A DNA stretch of 64,000 nucleotides, taken from JBBQAA01 sp038276395 (GTDB lineage: Bacteria; Actinomycetota; Thermoleophilia; Solirubrobacterales; Solirubrobacteraceae). Under the pieces are notes generated by a model that worked only from the letters and a program-made list of their open reading frames with translations, had not been told where the DNA came from and did not search any database. The position numbers and the translations under genes are program-made. The stretch spans positions 124,001 to 188,000 of the forward strand of contig JBBQAA010000074.1 of the NCBI GenBank assembly GCA_038276395.1, in the 5' to 3' direction. Shown here in pieces: positions 40,017-47,637 of this stretch. Numbering within the stretch: position 1 is the first letter of the stretch; each line of letters starts with the position of its first letter.

Positions 40017-41183
40017 GTGACCACCCGACCGCGAGTCTGGGCCGCCGAGCAGGCCCGCCTGCCGCCGCTCGACATCGCCATCGCCGTCGTGCTCGTGGTC
40101 GCGGGGCAGCTCACGGCCTGGCTCGACTCGGCCGACGCCGGTCCCAAGGGGGTGACCGTGCCGGTGGCGCTCATCGTCGCGGCGGCGCTGGCGTGGCGGC
40201 GGCGGGCGCCGCTGGCCTTCCTGCTCGCGCTGCTCCTGCCGCTGATCGTCCAATCGCTCGTCGTCCGGACCTCCCCGCCGATCTTCTTCCTCGTCGCGTT
40301 GCTCGTCGGCGTGTTCTCGATGGCGGCGGAGCTGTCGTCCGGGCGCGCGGCGTGGGGCGGCGCGCTCGCGGTTCTCTGCGTGGAAGCCGTCACCCTCCTC
40401 GACCGCACGGGCACGACCTCCGACAAGGAGTTCACCGCGCTCGCGCTCGTCGGGCTGCCCTGGCTCGCCGGCCGGGCCTCGCGCCGGCAGCGCGACCGCT
40501 CGAGCGCGCTCGCGACGCACAACGAACGGCTGCGGGTCGAGCGCGACGAGCGGGCCCGGGCGGCGGTCGCTGCCGAGCGGGTGCGGATAGCGCGCGACCT
40601 GCACGACGTGATCGCCCACAGCGTGTCGGTGATGATCGTCCAGGCCGGCGCCGCCGAGCAGGTGCTCGACGCGGAGCCGGGGCGGGCGCGGGAGCCGCTC
40701 AACGCCATCCGCGCCACGGGCAAGGCGGCGCTCGACGACATGCGCCGGCTGCTCGGCGTACTCCGCACCGATACGGACGGACTTGCGCTCGCGCCGCAGC
40801 CCACCCTGGGCGACCTCCCGGCGCTCGGCAAGCGCTTCGCTGCCGCGGGGCTCGAGGTCGACCTCGCCATGAACGGTGAGGCCCCCGAGCTCGCGCCCGG
40901 GATCGAGATGACCGCCTACCGGGTCTGCCAGGAGGCGTTGACCAACGCGCTGAAGCACGGCGGCGGCCACGCCACGCTCACGCTCGACCTGCGGCCCGAT
41001 GCCGTCGAGATCGCCGTGCACGACGACGGCAGCGGAGAGCCGGCGAACGGTGGCGGCGGCCACGGCCTCGTCGGCATGCGCGAGCGCGTCGCGCTCTACG
41101 GCGGGGAGCTGTCCGCCGGCCCACGGGCCGAGGGCGGGTTCGCGGTGCAGGCCCGCCTTCCGTGCGAGCACATGCCGACGTGA
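40017..41183 (+). CDS. sensor histidine kinase, HisKA_3 type, copy 2
   Basis: A 388-residue kinase with four to five N-terminal helices, a coiled linker (NERLRVERDERARAAVAAER), phosphoacceptor H196 (IARDLHDVIAHSVSVMIVQ) and an ATPase domain ending GGGHGLVGMRERVALYGGEL. The layout matches kinase copy 1, but the sensor helices are unlike each other, so the two probably detect different signals. The start is GTG 40017; the longer open frame from 39627 crosses the divergent promoter. The stop overlaps the next GTG (GTGA). Confidence 0.92.
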   Translation: MTTRPRVWAAEQARLPPLDIAIAVVLVVAGQLTAWLDSADAGPKGVTVPVALIVAAALAWRRRAPLAFLLALLLPLIVQSLVVRTSPPIFFLVALLVGVFSMAAELSSGRAAWGGALAVLCVEAVTLLDRTGTTSDKEFTALALVGLPWLAGRASRRQRDRSSALATHNERLRVERDERARAAVAAERVRIARDLHDVIAHSVSVMIVQAGAAEQVLDAEPGRAREPLNAIRATGKAALDDMRRLLGVLRTDTDGLALAPQPTLGDLPALGKRFAAAGLEVDLAMNGEAPELAPGIEMTAYRVCQEALTNALKHGGGHATLTLDLRPDAVEIAVHDDGSGEPANGGGGHGLVGMRERVALYGGELSAGPRAEGGFAVQARLPCEHMPT

Positions 41184-41839
41184 TCCGCGTCCTGCTCGCC
41201 GACGACCAGGCGCTCGTCCGGGGCGGCTTTCGCATGATCCTCGAGGCCCAGGCGGACCTCGAGGTCTGTGGTGAGGCGGCCGATGGCCGCCAAGCGGTCG
41301 CCCTCGCGCGCGAGACGGGCCCAGACGTCGTCCTGATGGACGTCCGCATGCCGGTCATGGACGGCATCGAGGCCACCCGGCGGCTGCTCGACGGCGCCGG
41401 GCCCGACCCGCCGCACGTGCTCATCCTCACCACGTTCGACCTCGACGAGTACGTCTACGAGGCGATGAAGGCAGGGGCCAGCGGCTTCCTGCTCAAGGAC
41501 GTCGATCCGGCCGACCTCGCCCACGCCGTCCGCGTCGTGGCGGGAGGCGACGCCCTGCTCGCCCCGGCGATCACGCGCCGCCTGATCGAGCGCTTCGTCC
41601 GCCGGCCGCTTCCCGGTGCGTCGCGACCGGAGGGCCTCGACGAGCTCACCGAGCGCGAGCTCGAGGTCCTGCGGCTGATCGCCCGCGGCCTCTCGAACGC
41701 GGAGATCGCCGGGCAGCTCTTCCTCACCGCCGCCACGGTCAAGACCCACGTCTCCCGGATCCTCCAGAAGCTCGACCTGCGCGACCGGGTGCAAGCGGTC
41801 GCGCTGGCCTACGAGACGGGGCTGATCGAGCCGGCCTAG
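41180..41839 (+). CDS. LuxR/NarL-family response regulator, copy 2
   Basis: A 219-residue regulator: D54 (LMDVRMP) in the receiver, lysine in GFLLKD, HTH from LTERELEVLRLIARGLSNAE through LFLTAATVKTHVSRILQKL. Closely similar to the regulator at 33458, consistent with duplication of the whole module. The GTG start is coupled to the kinase stop. It converges with, and overlaps by four bases, the end of the decayed PIN gene. Confidence 0.94.
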   Translation: MIRVLLADDQALVRGGFRMILEAQADLEVCGEAADGRQAVALARETGPDVVLMDVRMPVMDGIEATRRLLDGAGPDPPHVLILTTFDLDEYVYEAMKAGASGFLLKDVDPADLAHAVRVVAGGDALLAPAITRRLIERFVRRPLPGASRPEGLDELTERELEVLRLIARGLSNAEIAGQLFLTAATVKTHVSRILQKLDLRDRVQAVALAYETGLIEPA

Positions 41840-42253
41840 GGGCGCCGCGCCGGCGAGACCTCGGCGGCGCGGCGCGGCGACCAGCCGGCGATCCGCGCTC
41901 GCCATGACCGTCGCCCGGGCGGCGAGTGCCGCCGCGAGGTGCACGGCGTCGTAGCCCCGGAGGTTCTCGTCCTCAGCGACATCACCGGCGGCGCGGACCA
42001 GCGCCGTGCCGACGGGCACAATGCTCACCTGGGCCCAGAGCAGCTCGAGCTGCTCCTTGGCCGTGCGCAGGGCCGGCGCGCTCAGGCGACTCCGTCCCCG
42101 GGCCGCAGCCAGGGCCGCCCGCGCCTCGGCGTAGCCGATCTCGGCGCACGCGATGTATTCGGAGCCGCGCCAGAGCCTCTCCGCCTCGGGTCGATAGGCC
42201 TCGTCCTCGATCAGGAGCTTCACCAGGACCGAGGTGTTTAGGTACGCGGTCAA
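41836..42253 (-). pseudogene. decayed PIN-domain (VapC) toxin
   Basis: From TTG 42253 the product begins TAYLNTSVLVKLLIEDEAY, clearly a PIN domain, but the first catalytic aspartate of the usual YLDTS motif is replaced by asparagine (codon AAC). Later motifs ACAEIGYAEARAAL and LRGYDAVHLAAALA are present. After ASADRRLVAA the frame fails to stop and runs on antisense through the response regulator. A one-base shift gives the expected short end and a stop at 41836. Both changes suggest loss of function. Its antitoxin upstream is also broken. Confidence 0.7.
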
Positions 42254-42460
42254 CGCCGCTGAGCGGCGACCTCAGCGTCGAGCGAGCCGCCGTCCCTGAG
42301 CTTCACCCGCTCCGCCGCCACCCGCCGCTCCACGGCCTCGGGGGGCGTGATGATCCCGGCGGCGACGAGCTCCGTCATCCGGTCCATGTCCGGGACTCAG
42401 CCGAGCGATCGGACGACCGCGCTGGCTCAGGCCCAAGCCGGCGCCCGAATCAAGCTGCCC
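42250..42460 (-). pseudogene. decayed Phd/VapB-type antitoxin
   Basis: ATG 42387 opens a 45-residue frame (DRMTELVAAGIITPPEAVER and onward) that matches only the C-terminal, toxin-binding half of a Phd-type antitoxin. Just upstream, in another frame, lies LSQRGRPIARLSP, the end of the DNA-binding half (usually TxRGRPVARL). A frameshift therefore separates the halves and the N-terminus is unrecognisable. The stop overlaps the TTG of the broken toxin. Confidence 0.6.
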
Positions 42461-42492
42461 CAGCCGGAGCCGGGCAGGAGGAGACGCCACGA

Positions 42493-42559
42493 GGCGGGGT
42501 GGGTCCCGCCGGCCACCGGATGCTCCCTGTCGTCCGTGGACGGCGGGACCCACCCCGCC
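42493..42559 (-). terminator. strong hairpin after guaA
   Basis: Perfect 19-base arms, GGCGGGGTGGGTCCCGCCG (42493-42511) and its complement at 42541-42559, around a 29-base loop. It starts 15 bases after the guaA stop, on the path of guaB3-guaA transcription. No T-run follows, so termination may need Rho or the hairpin may protect the 3' end. Confidence 0.75.
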
Positions 42560-42574
42560 CCACCACCACCGACG

Positions 42575-44209
42575 TCATTCCCACTCAATCGTGCCCGGAG
42601 GCTTCGAGGTGATGTCGAGCGCCACGCGGCCGACCTCGCGGATCTCGTTGATCATCCGCGAGGCCACCGTCTCCAGCAGGTCGTAGGGCAGGCGCGCCCA
42701 GTCCGCCGTCATCGCGTCGTCACTCGTCACCGCACGGATGACGACGACGTAGCCGTAGGTCCGCTCGTCCCCCTGCACTCCGACCGTCCTGACATCCGGC
42801 AAGACGCAGAAGGACTGCCACAGCTCGCGGTAGAGCCCGGCCCGGCGGATCTCCTCCTGCAGGATCGCGTCGGCCTCGCGCAACGTGTCCAGCCGCTCCT
42901 TGGTCGCCTCGCCCCCGACGATGCGGATGGCGAGACCCGGCCCGGGGAAGGGCTGGCGCCAGACGAGCCGCTCGGGCAGCCCGAGCTCAGCGCCCACCGC
43001 CCGGACCTCGTCCTTGAACAGCGCGCGCAAGGGCTCGACGAGCTCGAACTGGAGATCCTCGGGCAGGCCGCCGACGTTGTGGTGGGACTTGATCGTCGCC
43101 GCGCCCGTGCCGCCGCCCGACTCGATGACGTCGGAGTACAGGGTCCCCTGGACGAGGAACCGCGCGCCCTGAAGGCGCGCCGCCTCCTCCTCGAAGACGC
43201 GGATGAACTCCCCGCCGATCGCCTTGCGCTTCTGCTCGGGGTCGGAGACGCCGGCCAGGCGGGCCAGGAAGCGCTCCTCGGCGTCGACGGCGACGAGCGG
43301 GACCTGGAAGTGGTCGCGGAAGGCGGCGATGACCTGCAGGCCCTCGTCCTTGCGCATGAGGCCGTGGTCGACGAAGACGCAGGTGAGCTGGTCGCCGATC
43401 GCGCGGTGCACGAGCAGCGCGGCCACCGAGGAGTCGACCCCGCCCGAGAGCCCGCAGATGACGCGACCCCCACCGACCTGGGCGCGGATCCGCTCGACCT
43501 GCTCCTCGATGATCGAGGCCGGGCTCCAAGAGGTCTCGGCGCCGCAGATGTCCGTGAGGAAGTGCTCGAGCACGGCCTGGCCGTAGGGCGTGTGGACGAC
43601 CTCGGGGTGGAACTGGATCCCGTAGATCTCGCGCTCCACCGACTCGAGCGCGGCCACCGGCGAGCCGGTCGACGAGGCCAGTGCGGTGAACCCGGGCGGA
43701 GGCGCGAAGACCGTGTCGCGGTGGGACATCCAGCACGTCTGCTCGCGCGGCAGCCCGGCCAGGAGGCGTCCCGGCTCGCGGAGCGTCAGCTCCGAGCGAC
43801 CGAACTCCCCCACCTCGGCGCCCTCGACGCGACCGCCGAGCTCGCGGGCGATGAGCTGCATCCCGTAGCAGATGCCGAGGACCGGGATCCCCAGCTCGAG
43901 CAGCTTGGGGTCGAGCCGCGGCGCCCCCTCGGCGTAGACCGAGGCGGGGCCGCCGGAGAGGATGAGGCCCTTCGGCGCGCGCCGACGGACCGCGGCGGCG
44001 CCGACGTGGTGGGGCAGGAGCTCGGAGAAGACCCCGCACTCGCGCACCCGCCGCGCGATGAGCTGGGAGTATTGCCCGCCGTAGTCGAGGACGACGACCT
44101 CGTCGGCCACCGCGCACGGCGCGCGCTCCTCCTCGGGCCCTCCGTCCTCCTGCACCGCGTGCCCGGCGTCGGGGACGCCGGAGGTCGTCTGGAGGACGTC
44201 GGGGCTCAC
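42575..44209 (-). CDS. guaA: GMP synthase (glutamine-hydrolysing)
   Basis: Aminates XMP to GMP. The glutaminase domain has the nucleophile in GICYGMQLIA and the His-Glu pair in GIQFHPEVVHT. The ATP-pyrophosphatase domain has SGGVDSSVAALLVHRA, and the dimerisation domain ends SKPPGTIEWE as expected. 544 residues, slightly long because of about 35 extra N-terminal residues before VVVLDYGGQYSQLI. The GTG at 44209 overlaps the guaB3 stop (GTGA). Confidence 0.96.
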   Translation of the reverse strand: MSPDVLQTTSGVPDAGHAVQEDGGPEEERAPCAVADEVVVLDYGGQYSQLIARRVRECGVFSELLPHHVGAAAVRRRAPKGLILSGGPASVYAEGAPRLDPKLLELGIPVLGICYGMQLIARELGGRVEGAEVGEFGRSELTLREPGRLLAGLPREQTCWMSHRDTVFAPPPGFTALASSTGSPVAALESVEREIYGIQFHPEVVHTPYGQAVLEHFLTDICGAETSWSPASIIEEQVERIRAQVGGGRVICGLSGGVDSSVAALLVHRAIGDQLTCVFVDHGLMRKDEGLQVIAAFRDHFQVPLVAVDAEERFLARLAGVSDPEQKRKAIGGEFIRVFEEEAARLQGARFLVQGTLYSDVIESGGGTGAATIKSHHNVGGLPEDLQFELVEPLRALFKDEVRAVGAELGLPERLVWRQPFPGPGLAIRIVGGEATKERLDTLREADAILQEEIRRAGLYRELWQSFCVLPDVRTVGVQGDERTYGYVVVIRAVTSDDAMTADWARLPYDLLETVASRMINEIREVGRVALDITSKPPGTIEWE

Positions 44210-45456
44210 GCCGCGCCGACGGGCTCCCCGGCGTCGATGGGCGCCGAGGACGGCGAGTCGGGGTCGGGCAGCGCAGCCGCCCGACCGCTCGAGCCCATGC
44301 CGACCTGTTGCTCGCGCTGGAGGTGCTTGCCCTCGGTCTGGAGGGCCGGCGCGACCATCAGCTCGGCGCGGTTGAACTCCGCGATGTCGCGGTAGCCGCA
44401 GGTGGCCATGGAGGTCCGCAGCGCGCCCATGAGGTTGTAGAAGCCGTCGTTCTCGCGCGCCGGGCCGACGACGATCTCCGAGAGCGAGGCCGCGCCCGGC
44501 GTGGCCACGCGGGTGCCGCGGGGCAGCGTCGGGTGGAAGGTCGCCATGCCCCAGTTGAAGCCGCGGCCGGGCGCCTCGTAGGCTCGGGCCAGTGCCGAGC
44601 CGAGCATGACGGCGTCGGCGCCGCAGGCGATCGCCTTGGCGATGTCGCCGCCGTTCTTCATCCCGCCGTCGGCGATCACGTTGACGTACTCCCCGGCCTC
44701 GAGCATGTGCTGGGAGCGCGCCGCGGCGACATCGGCGATCGCCGTGGCCTGGGGCACGCCGATCCCGAGGACCCCGCGCGTCGTGCAGATCGCCCCGGGC
44801 CCGACGCCGACGAGCACGCCGGCCGCGCCCGTGCGCATGAGGTGCAGGCCCGTGTGGTAGGAGGCACAGCCGCCGACGACGACCGGCACGTCGATGTCGC
44901 GCGCGATGAACTCCTTGAGGTTCAGCGGCGGGCGCGCCGCGTCGGTCGAGACGTGCTCGGCGGAGACGACCGTCCCCTGGATGACGAGGATGTCGAGGCC
45001 GGCCTCGAGTGCCGCCTCGTAGTGCGTGCGCACGCGCTGGGGCGTCAGCGAGGCGGCGGCGACGACGCCGTGGGACTTGATCTCCTGGATCCGCTGGGTG
45101 ATCAGCTCCGGCTTGATCGGCTCGGCGTAGATCCGCTGGAGCTCGCGCGTGGCCTGCTCGCGCGGGAGCGTGGCGATGTGCTCGAGCTGCTCGTCGGCGT
45201 CCTCGTAGCGGGTGAAGATCCCCTCGAGGTTCAGGACCGCGAGGCCGCCGAGCTTGCCGAGCAGCCCCGCGGTGCGGGGCGAGACGACGCCGTCGAGCGC
45301 GGCCGCGAGCAGCGGCAGCTCGAAGCGGTAGTTCCCGAGCGTCCAGGCGATGTCGACATCGTCAGGATCCCGCGTGCGCCGGGAGGGCACGATCGCGACG
45401 TCATCGAATCCGTAGGCGCGCCGGGCCTTCTTGCCCCGGCCGATCTCAACTTCCAT
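44206..45456 (-). CDS. guaB3: GuaB3-family IMP dehydrogenase-related protein
   Basis: A 416-residue TIM-barrel enzyme of the actinobacterial GuaB3 group. It begins VEIGRGKKARRAYGFDDVAIVPS and lacks the CBS domains of true IMP dehydrogenase. The catalytic loop GPGAICTTR keeps the active-site cysteine. IADGGMKNGGDIAKAIACGAD binds the phosphate. The group's reaction has been debated (dehydrogenase or GMP-reductase-like), so only purine nucleotide interconversion is asserted. Its position directly before guaA supports a role in GMP metabolism. TAGGGT six bases upstream of ATG 45456. Confidence 0.9.
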   Translation of the reverse strand: MEVEIGRGKKARRAYGFDDVAIVPSRRTRDPDDVDIAWTLGNYRFELPLLAAALDGVVSPRTAGLLGKLGGLAVLNLEGIFTRYEDADEQLEHIATLPREQATRELQRIYAEPIKPELITQRIQEIKSHGVVAAASLTPQRVRTHYEAALEAGLDILVIQGTVVSAEHVSTDAARPPLNLKEFIARDIDVPVVVGGCASYHTGLHLMRTGAAGVLVGVGPGAICTTRGVLGIGVPQATAIADVAAARSQHMLEAGEYVNVIADGGMKNGGDIAKAIACGADAVMLGSALARAYEAPGRGFNWGMATFHPTLPRGTRVATPGAASLSEIVVGPARENDGFYNLMGALRTSMATCGYRDIAEFNRAELMVAPALQTEGKHLQREQQVGMGSSGRAAALPDPDSPSSAPIDAGEPVGAA

Positions 45457-45462
45457 AGCGGC

Positions 45463-45468
45463 ACCCTA
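45463..45468 (-). promoter_or_regulatory. -10 promoter box of guaB3-guaA
   Basis: TAGGGT on the reverse strand, six bases before ATG 45456. Confidence 0.55.
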
Positions 45469-45489
45469 GGTCAGCGGGCGGACAGAAAA

Positions 45490-45513
45490 CCCGCGGCGGC
45501 GGCAGACCGCGGG
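45490..45513. repeat. small hairpin in the guaB3/pdxH divergent gap
   Basis: CCCGCGG (45490-45496) pairs with CCGCGGG (45507-45513). It lies directly beside a GGACAGAAAA sequence like the start of twin element B at 10451 and 10511. It could be an operator between the divergent genes. Confidence 0.4.
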
Positions 45514-45529
45514 ATGCCATGCTAGCGAC

Positions 45530-46087
45530 GTGCCCGAGAGTCCCATCCCGCGGCTCGAGGCCTGGCTCGAGGAGCTCGGCGACGCCTCGTTCGTGCTCGC
45601 CACCGCCTCGCCGCAGGGCGTGCCCTCGGCCCGGGTCGTGCTCCTGAAGGAGGTGCGCGACGGCGCGCTCGTCTTCGGCACGGCGCTCGGCAGCCGCAAG
45701 GGCGCGGAGCTCCGCTCAAACCCGGCCGTGGCCGCCGTCTTCACCTGGAGCGCGGAGGGCCGGCAGGTCGTCCTCGAGGGGCGCGCCGAGATCCTCGAGC
45801 GGGCGGAGAGCGACGCGCTCTGGCGCACGCGCGGCCGCGACGCCCGCCTCGCCGACCTCGTCTCCGAGGAGGGCGCGCCGCTGCCCGACCGCGGCGCGCT
45901 CGAAGCCGCCTTCGCCCGTGCCGCCGAGACCGCGGGCGAGGAGCCCGAGCGGCCGCCCGGCTGGGCCGCCGTGCGGATCCTGCCCGCGCGCCTCGAGTTC
46001 TGGACGGCCGATCCACGGCGCCTCAGCGTCCGCGAGGAGTGGCGGCTCGGCCCCGAGGGGTGGACCACAACGGCGCTGCAGCCCTGA
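45530..46087 (+). CDS. pyridoxamine 5'-phosphate oxidase-like flavoprotein
   Basis: A 185-residue split-barrel FMN protein. SARVVLLKEVRDGALVFGT and the GSRKGAELRSNPAVAAVFTW segment match PdxH, and the C-terminal part (WAAVRILPARLEFW, then RLSVREEWRLGPEGW) has the PdxH C-terminal dimerisation region. It is about 25 residues shorter than E. coli PdxH, mainly at the N-terminus and in a middle helix, so pyridoxal-phosphate synthesis is likely but not proven. GTG start at 45530. Confidence 0.82.
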   Translation: MPESPIPRLEAWLEELGDASFVLATASPQGVPSARVVLLKEVRDGALVFGTALGSRKGAELRSNPAVAAVFTWSAEGRQVVLEGRAEILERAESDALWRTRGRDARLADLVSEEGAPLPDRGALEAAFARAAETAGEEPERPPGWAAVRILPARLEFWTADPRRLSVREEWRLGPEGWTTTALQP

Positions 46088-46099
46088 GCAGGAAGTAGC

Positions 46100-46105
46100 T
46101 ACGCT
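46100..46105 (+). promoter_or_regulatory. possible -10 box of the RelE-type TA operon
   Basis: TACGCT, nine bases before ATG 46115; an overlapping TATAGC at 46106 is an alternative. Confidence 0.4.
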
Positions 46106-46114
46106 TATAGCCAG

Positions 46115-46396
46115 ATGGCCACCGATCACCTGCCGCTCGCCGACGTCAAGAATCGGCTCTCCGAGGTGGTCGAGCGGGTGGAGCGCGAGCACGGGCGCGT
46201 TGTCATCACGAAGCACGGCCGGCCCGCGGCGGTCGTCCTCAGCGTCGATGATCTGGACTCGCTCGAGGAAACGCTCGACATCCTCTCTCGCCCGGCGCTG
46301 ATGGCCGACGTGCGCGCCGGGATCGCAGAGCTCAACTCCGGCGGCGCCCAGCCGCTGACCAAGGCCGACGCCCTGGATCTGATCGCCGACCGGTGA
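46115..46396 (+). CDS. Phd/YefM-type antitoxin
   Basis: A 93-residue antitoxin. The N-terminal fold is DHLPLADVKNRLSEVVERVE, then VVITKHGRPAAVVLSVDDLD, the classic Phd/YefM DNA-binding and dimerisation unit. The tail SLEETLDILSRPALMADVRA is the usual toxin-binding helix region of the RelBE/YefM-YoeB branch. The stop overlaps the toxin GTG (GTGA). Confidence 0.9.
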   Translation: MATDHLPLADVKNRLSEVVERVEREHGRVVITKHGRPAAVVLSVDDLDSLEETLDILSRPALMADVRAGIAELNSGGAQPLTKADALDLIADR

Positions 46397-46668
46397 TCTC
46401 CGTCCCCTTCGAGGTCGTCTGGACCTCCGCGGCGCGGCGCTCGCTGAATCGTCTTCCGGATAAGGTCGCGACCGCGGCCGTCGAGTTCGTCTACGGCTCC
46501 CTCGCCGCCAACCCGTCGCGGGTGGGCAAGGCGCTCGCGCTCGGTCTCGAAGGGCTGCACAGCGCACGGCGCGGCGACTATCGCGTGATCTACGGCATCG
46601 ATCACGAAGAGCGCCGGGTCGGCATCATCGCGGTCGAGCACCGATCCGACGCCTACCGGCGCCGGTGA
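46393..46668 (+). CDS. RelE/ParE-superfamily toxin
   Basis: A 91-residue toxin with VVWTSAARRSLNRLPDKVA at the start, LEGLHSARRGDYRVIYGID in the centre and VEHRSDAYRR at the end, all typical of RelE mRNA interferases. The conserved basic and aromatic residues (R in RRGDYRV, H and Y near the end) are present, so it looks functional. Translated with the antitoxin by GTGA overlap. It converges with the pfkB gene 12 bases away. Confidence 0.9.
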   Translation: MISVPFEVVWTSAARRSLNRLPDKVATAAVEFVYGSLAANPSRVGKALALGLEGLHSARRGDYRVIYGIDHEERRVGIIAVEHRSDAYRRR

Positions 46669-46680
46669 GGCACCCGCGAC

Positions 46681-47637
46681 CTACGCGGCCGCCGGCAGCT
46701 CCAGCCGCTCGAGCTCGACCTCCTGGCGCATGCGCTCGACGCCGGCGGGGTCGATCCGCCCCGCCCCCAGGTGGTTGACGGACTCGGCGCCGCAGGCCAC
46801 GGCGAGCGCCAGGCACCCCTCGGGATCGGCGCCCGTGTAGCGCGCCGCCACGTAGCCCGCCAGGAACGCGTCGCCCGCGCCGATCTGGGCGCGGGCCTCC
46901 TGCTCGTCGATCCGGGCGCGCAGGAGGCGCGGCGCGCCGTCGATCTCCAGCCGGGCGAAGGAGCCGTCGGGAACGGTCATGAGGACCTCGCGCGCGCCGA
47001 GCTCGGCGATCTCCCCCAGCGCGAGCGTGCGGTCCTCGTCCGAGGTGAACTCGTGGCCCGCGAGCTCCTCCCCCTCCCCCGCGTTCGGGGTGACGACGTC
47101 CGGTTCGGCCCGCACCGCCTGGTGCATCGGCTCGCCGTCGGTGTCGACGACTGTGGTCACGCCGAGCCGCCGCAGCTCGCGCACGAGCTTGGCGTAGAAG
47201 TCGCCGGGAACCCCGCGGGGCAGCGACCCGGCGAACACGCAGATCTGCGCGCCCTGCGCGAGGTAGAGGAGCTTGTCGGTGAACAGCTCGAGCTCGGCGG
47301 CGGAGACGTTCGGCCCCTTCTCGTTGATCTCCGTCTGCACGCCGGTCGTGGGATCGAGGACGGCCGTGTTCGTCCGCGACTCCTCCCGGATGCGCACGAA
47401 GTCGTTGAGGATCGACTCGCCGGTCAGCGCCTCGACGATGCGCGTGCCCGTCGCGCCGCCCGCGAGGCCGGTGGCGATGACGGGGCGGCCGAGCTGCTTG
47501 ATTGCGCGAGCGACGTTCACGCCCTTGCCGCCGGCGAAGGTCTGCTGCTCGACCGAGCGGTGGCGGCGGCCGAGCCGCACGTTGGGCACGACGAGCGTGC
47601 GGTCCATCGCCGCGTTCAGGGTGACGGTGATGATCAC
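46681..47637 (-). CDS. PfkB-family sugar kinase, 1-phosphofructokinase-like
   Basis: A 318-residue kinase of the 1-phosphofructokinase/tagatose-6-phosphate kinase branch. It starts IITVTLNAAMDRTLVV and has FAGGKGVNVARAIKQLG (sugar site) and the PfkB signature IGAGDAFLAGYVAA with the catalytic aspartate. No PTS or fructose-operon genes are near, so the true sugar phosphate is uncertain. The GTG overlaps the dacA stop (GTGA), making it the third gene of a LysM-dacA-pfkB operon, an unusual mix of wall and sugar functions. Confidence 0.88.
   Translation of the reverse strand: MIITVTLNAAMDRTLVVPNVRLGRRHRSVEQQTFAGGKGVNVARAIKQLGRPVIATGLAGGATGTRIVEALTGESILNDFVRIREESRTNTAVLDPTTGVQTEINEKGPNVSAAELELFTDKLLYLAQGAQICVFAGSLPRGVPGDFYAKLVRELRRLGVTTVVDTDGEPMHQAVRAEPDVVTPNAGEGEELAGHEFTSDEDRTLALGEIAELGAREVLMTVPDGSFARLEIDGAPRLLRARIDEQEARAQIGAGDAFLAGYVAARYTGADPEGCLALAVACGAESVNHLGAGRIDPAGVERMRQEVELERLELPAAA

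Noticed and set aside
41096..42253. A 386-codon reverse frame starting with the PIN domain
   Set aside because: Beyond about residue 130 it is antisense to the response regulator; the length results from a lost stop, not a fusion protein.
44206..45456. Canonical IMP dehydrogenase (guaB)
   Set aside because: No CBS domains and an N-terminus typical of the GuaB3 group, so it is named as GuaB3-related.
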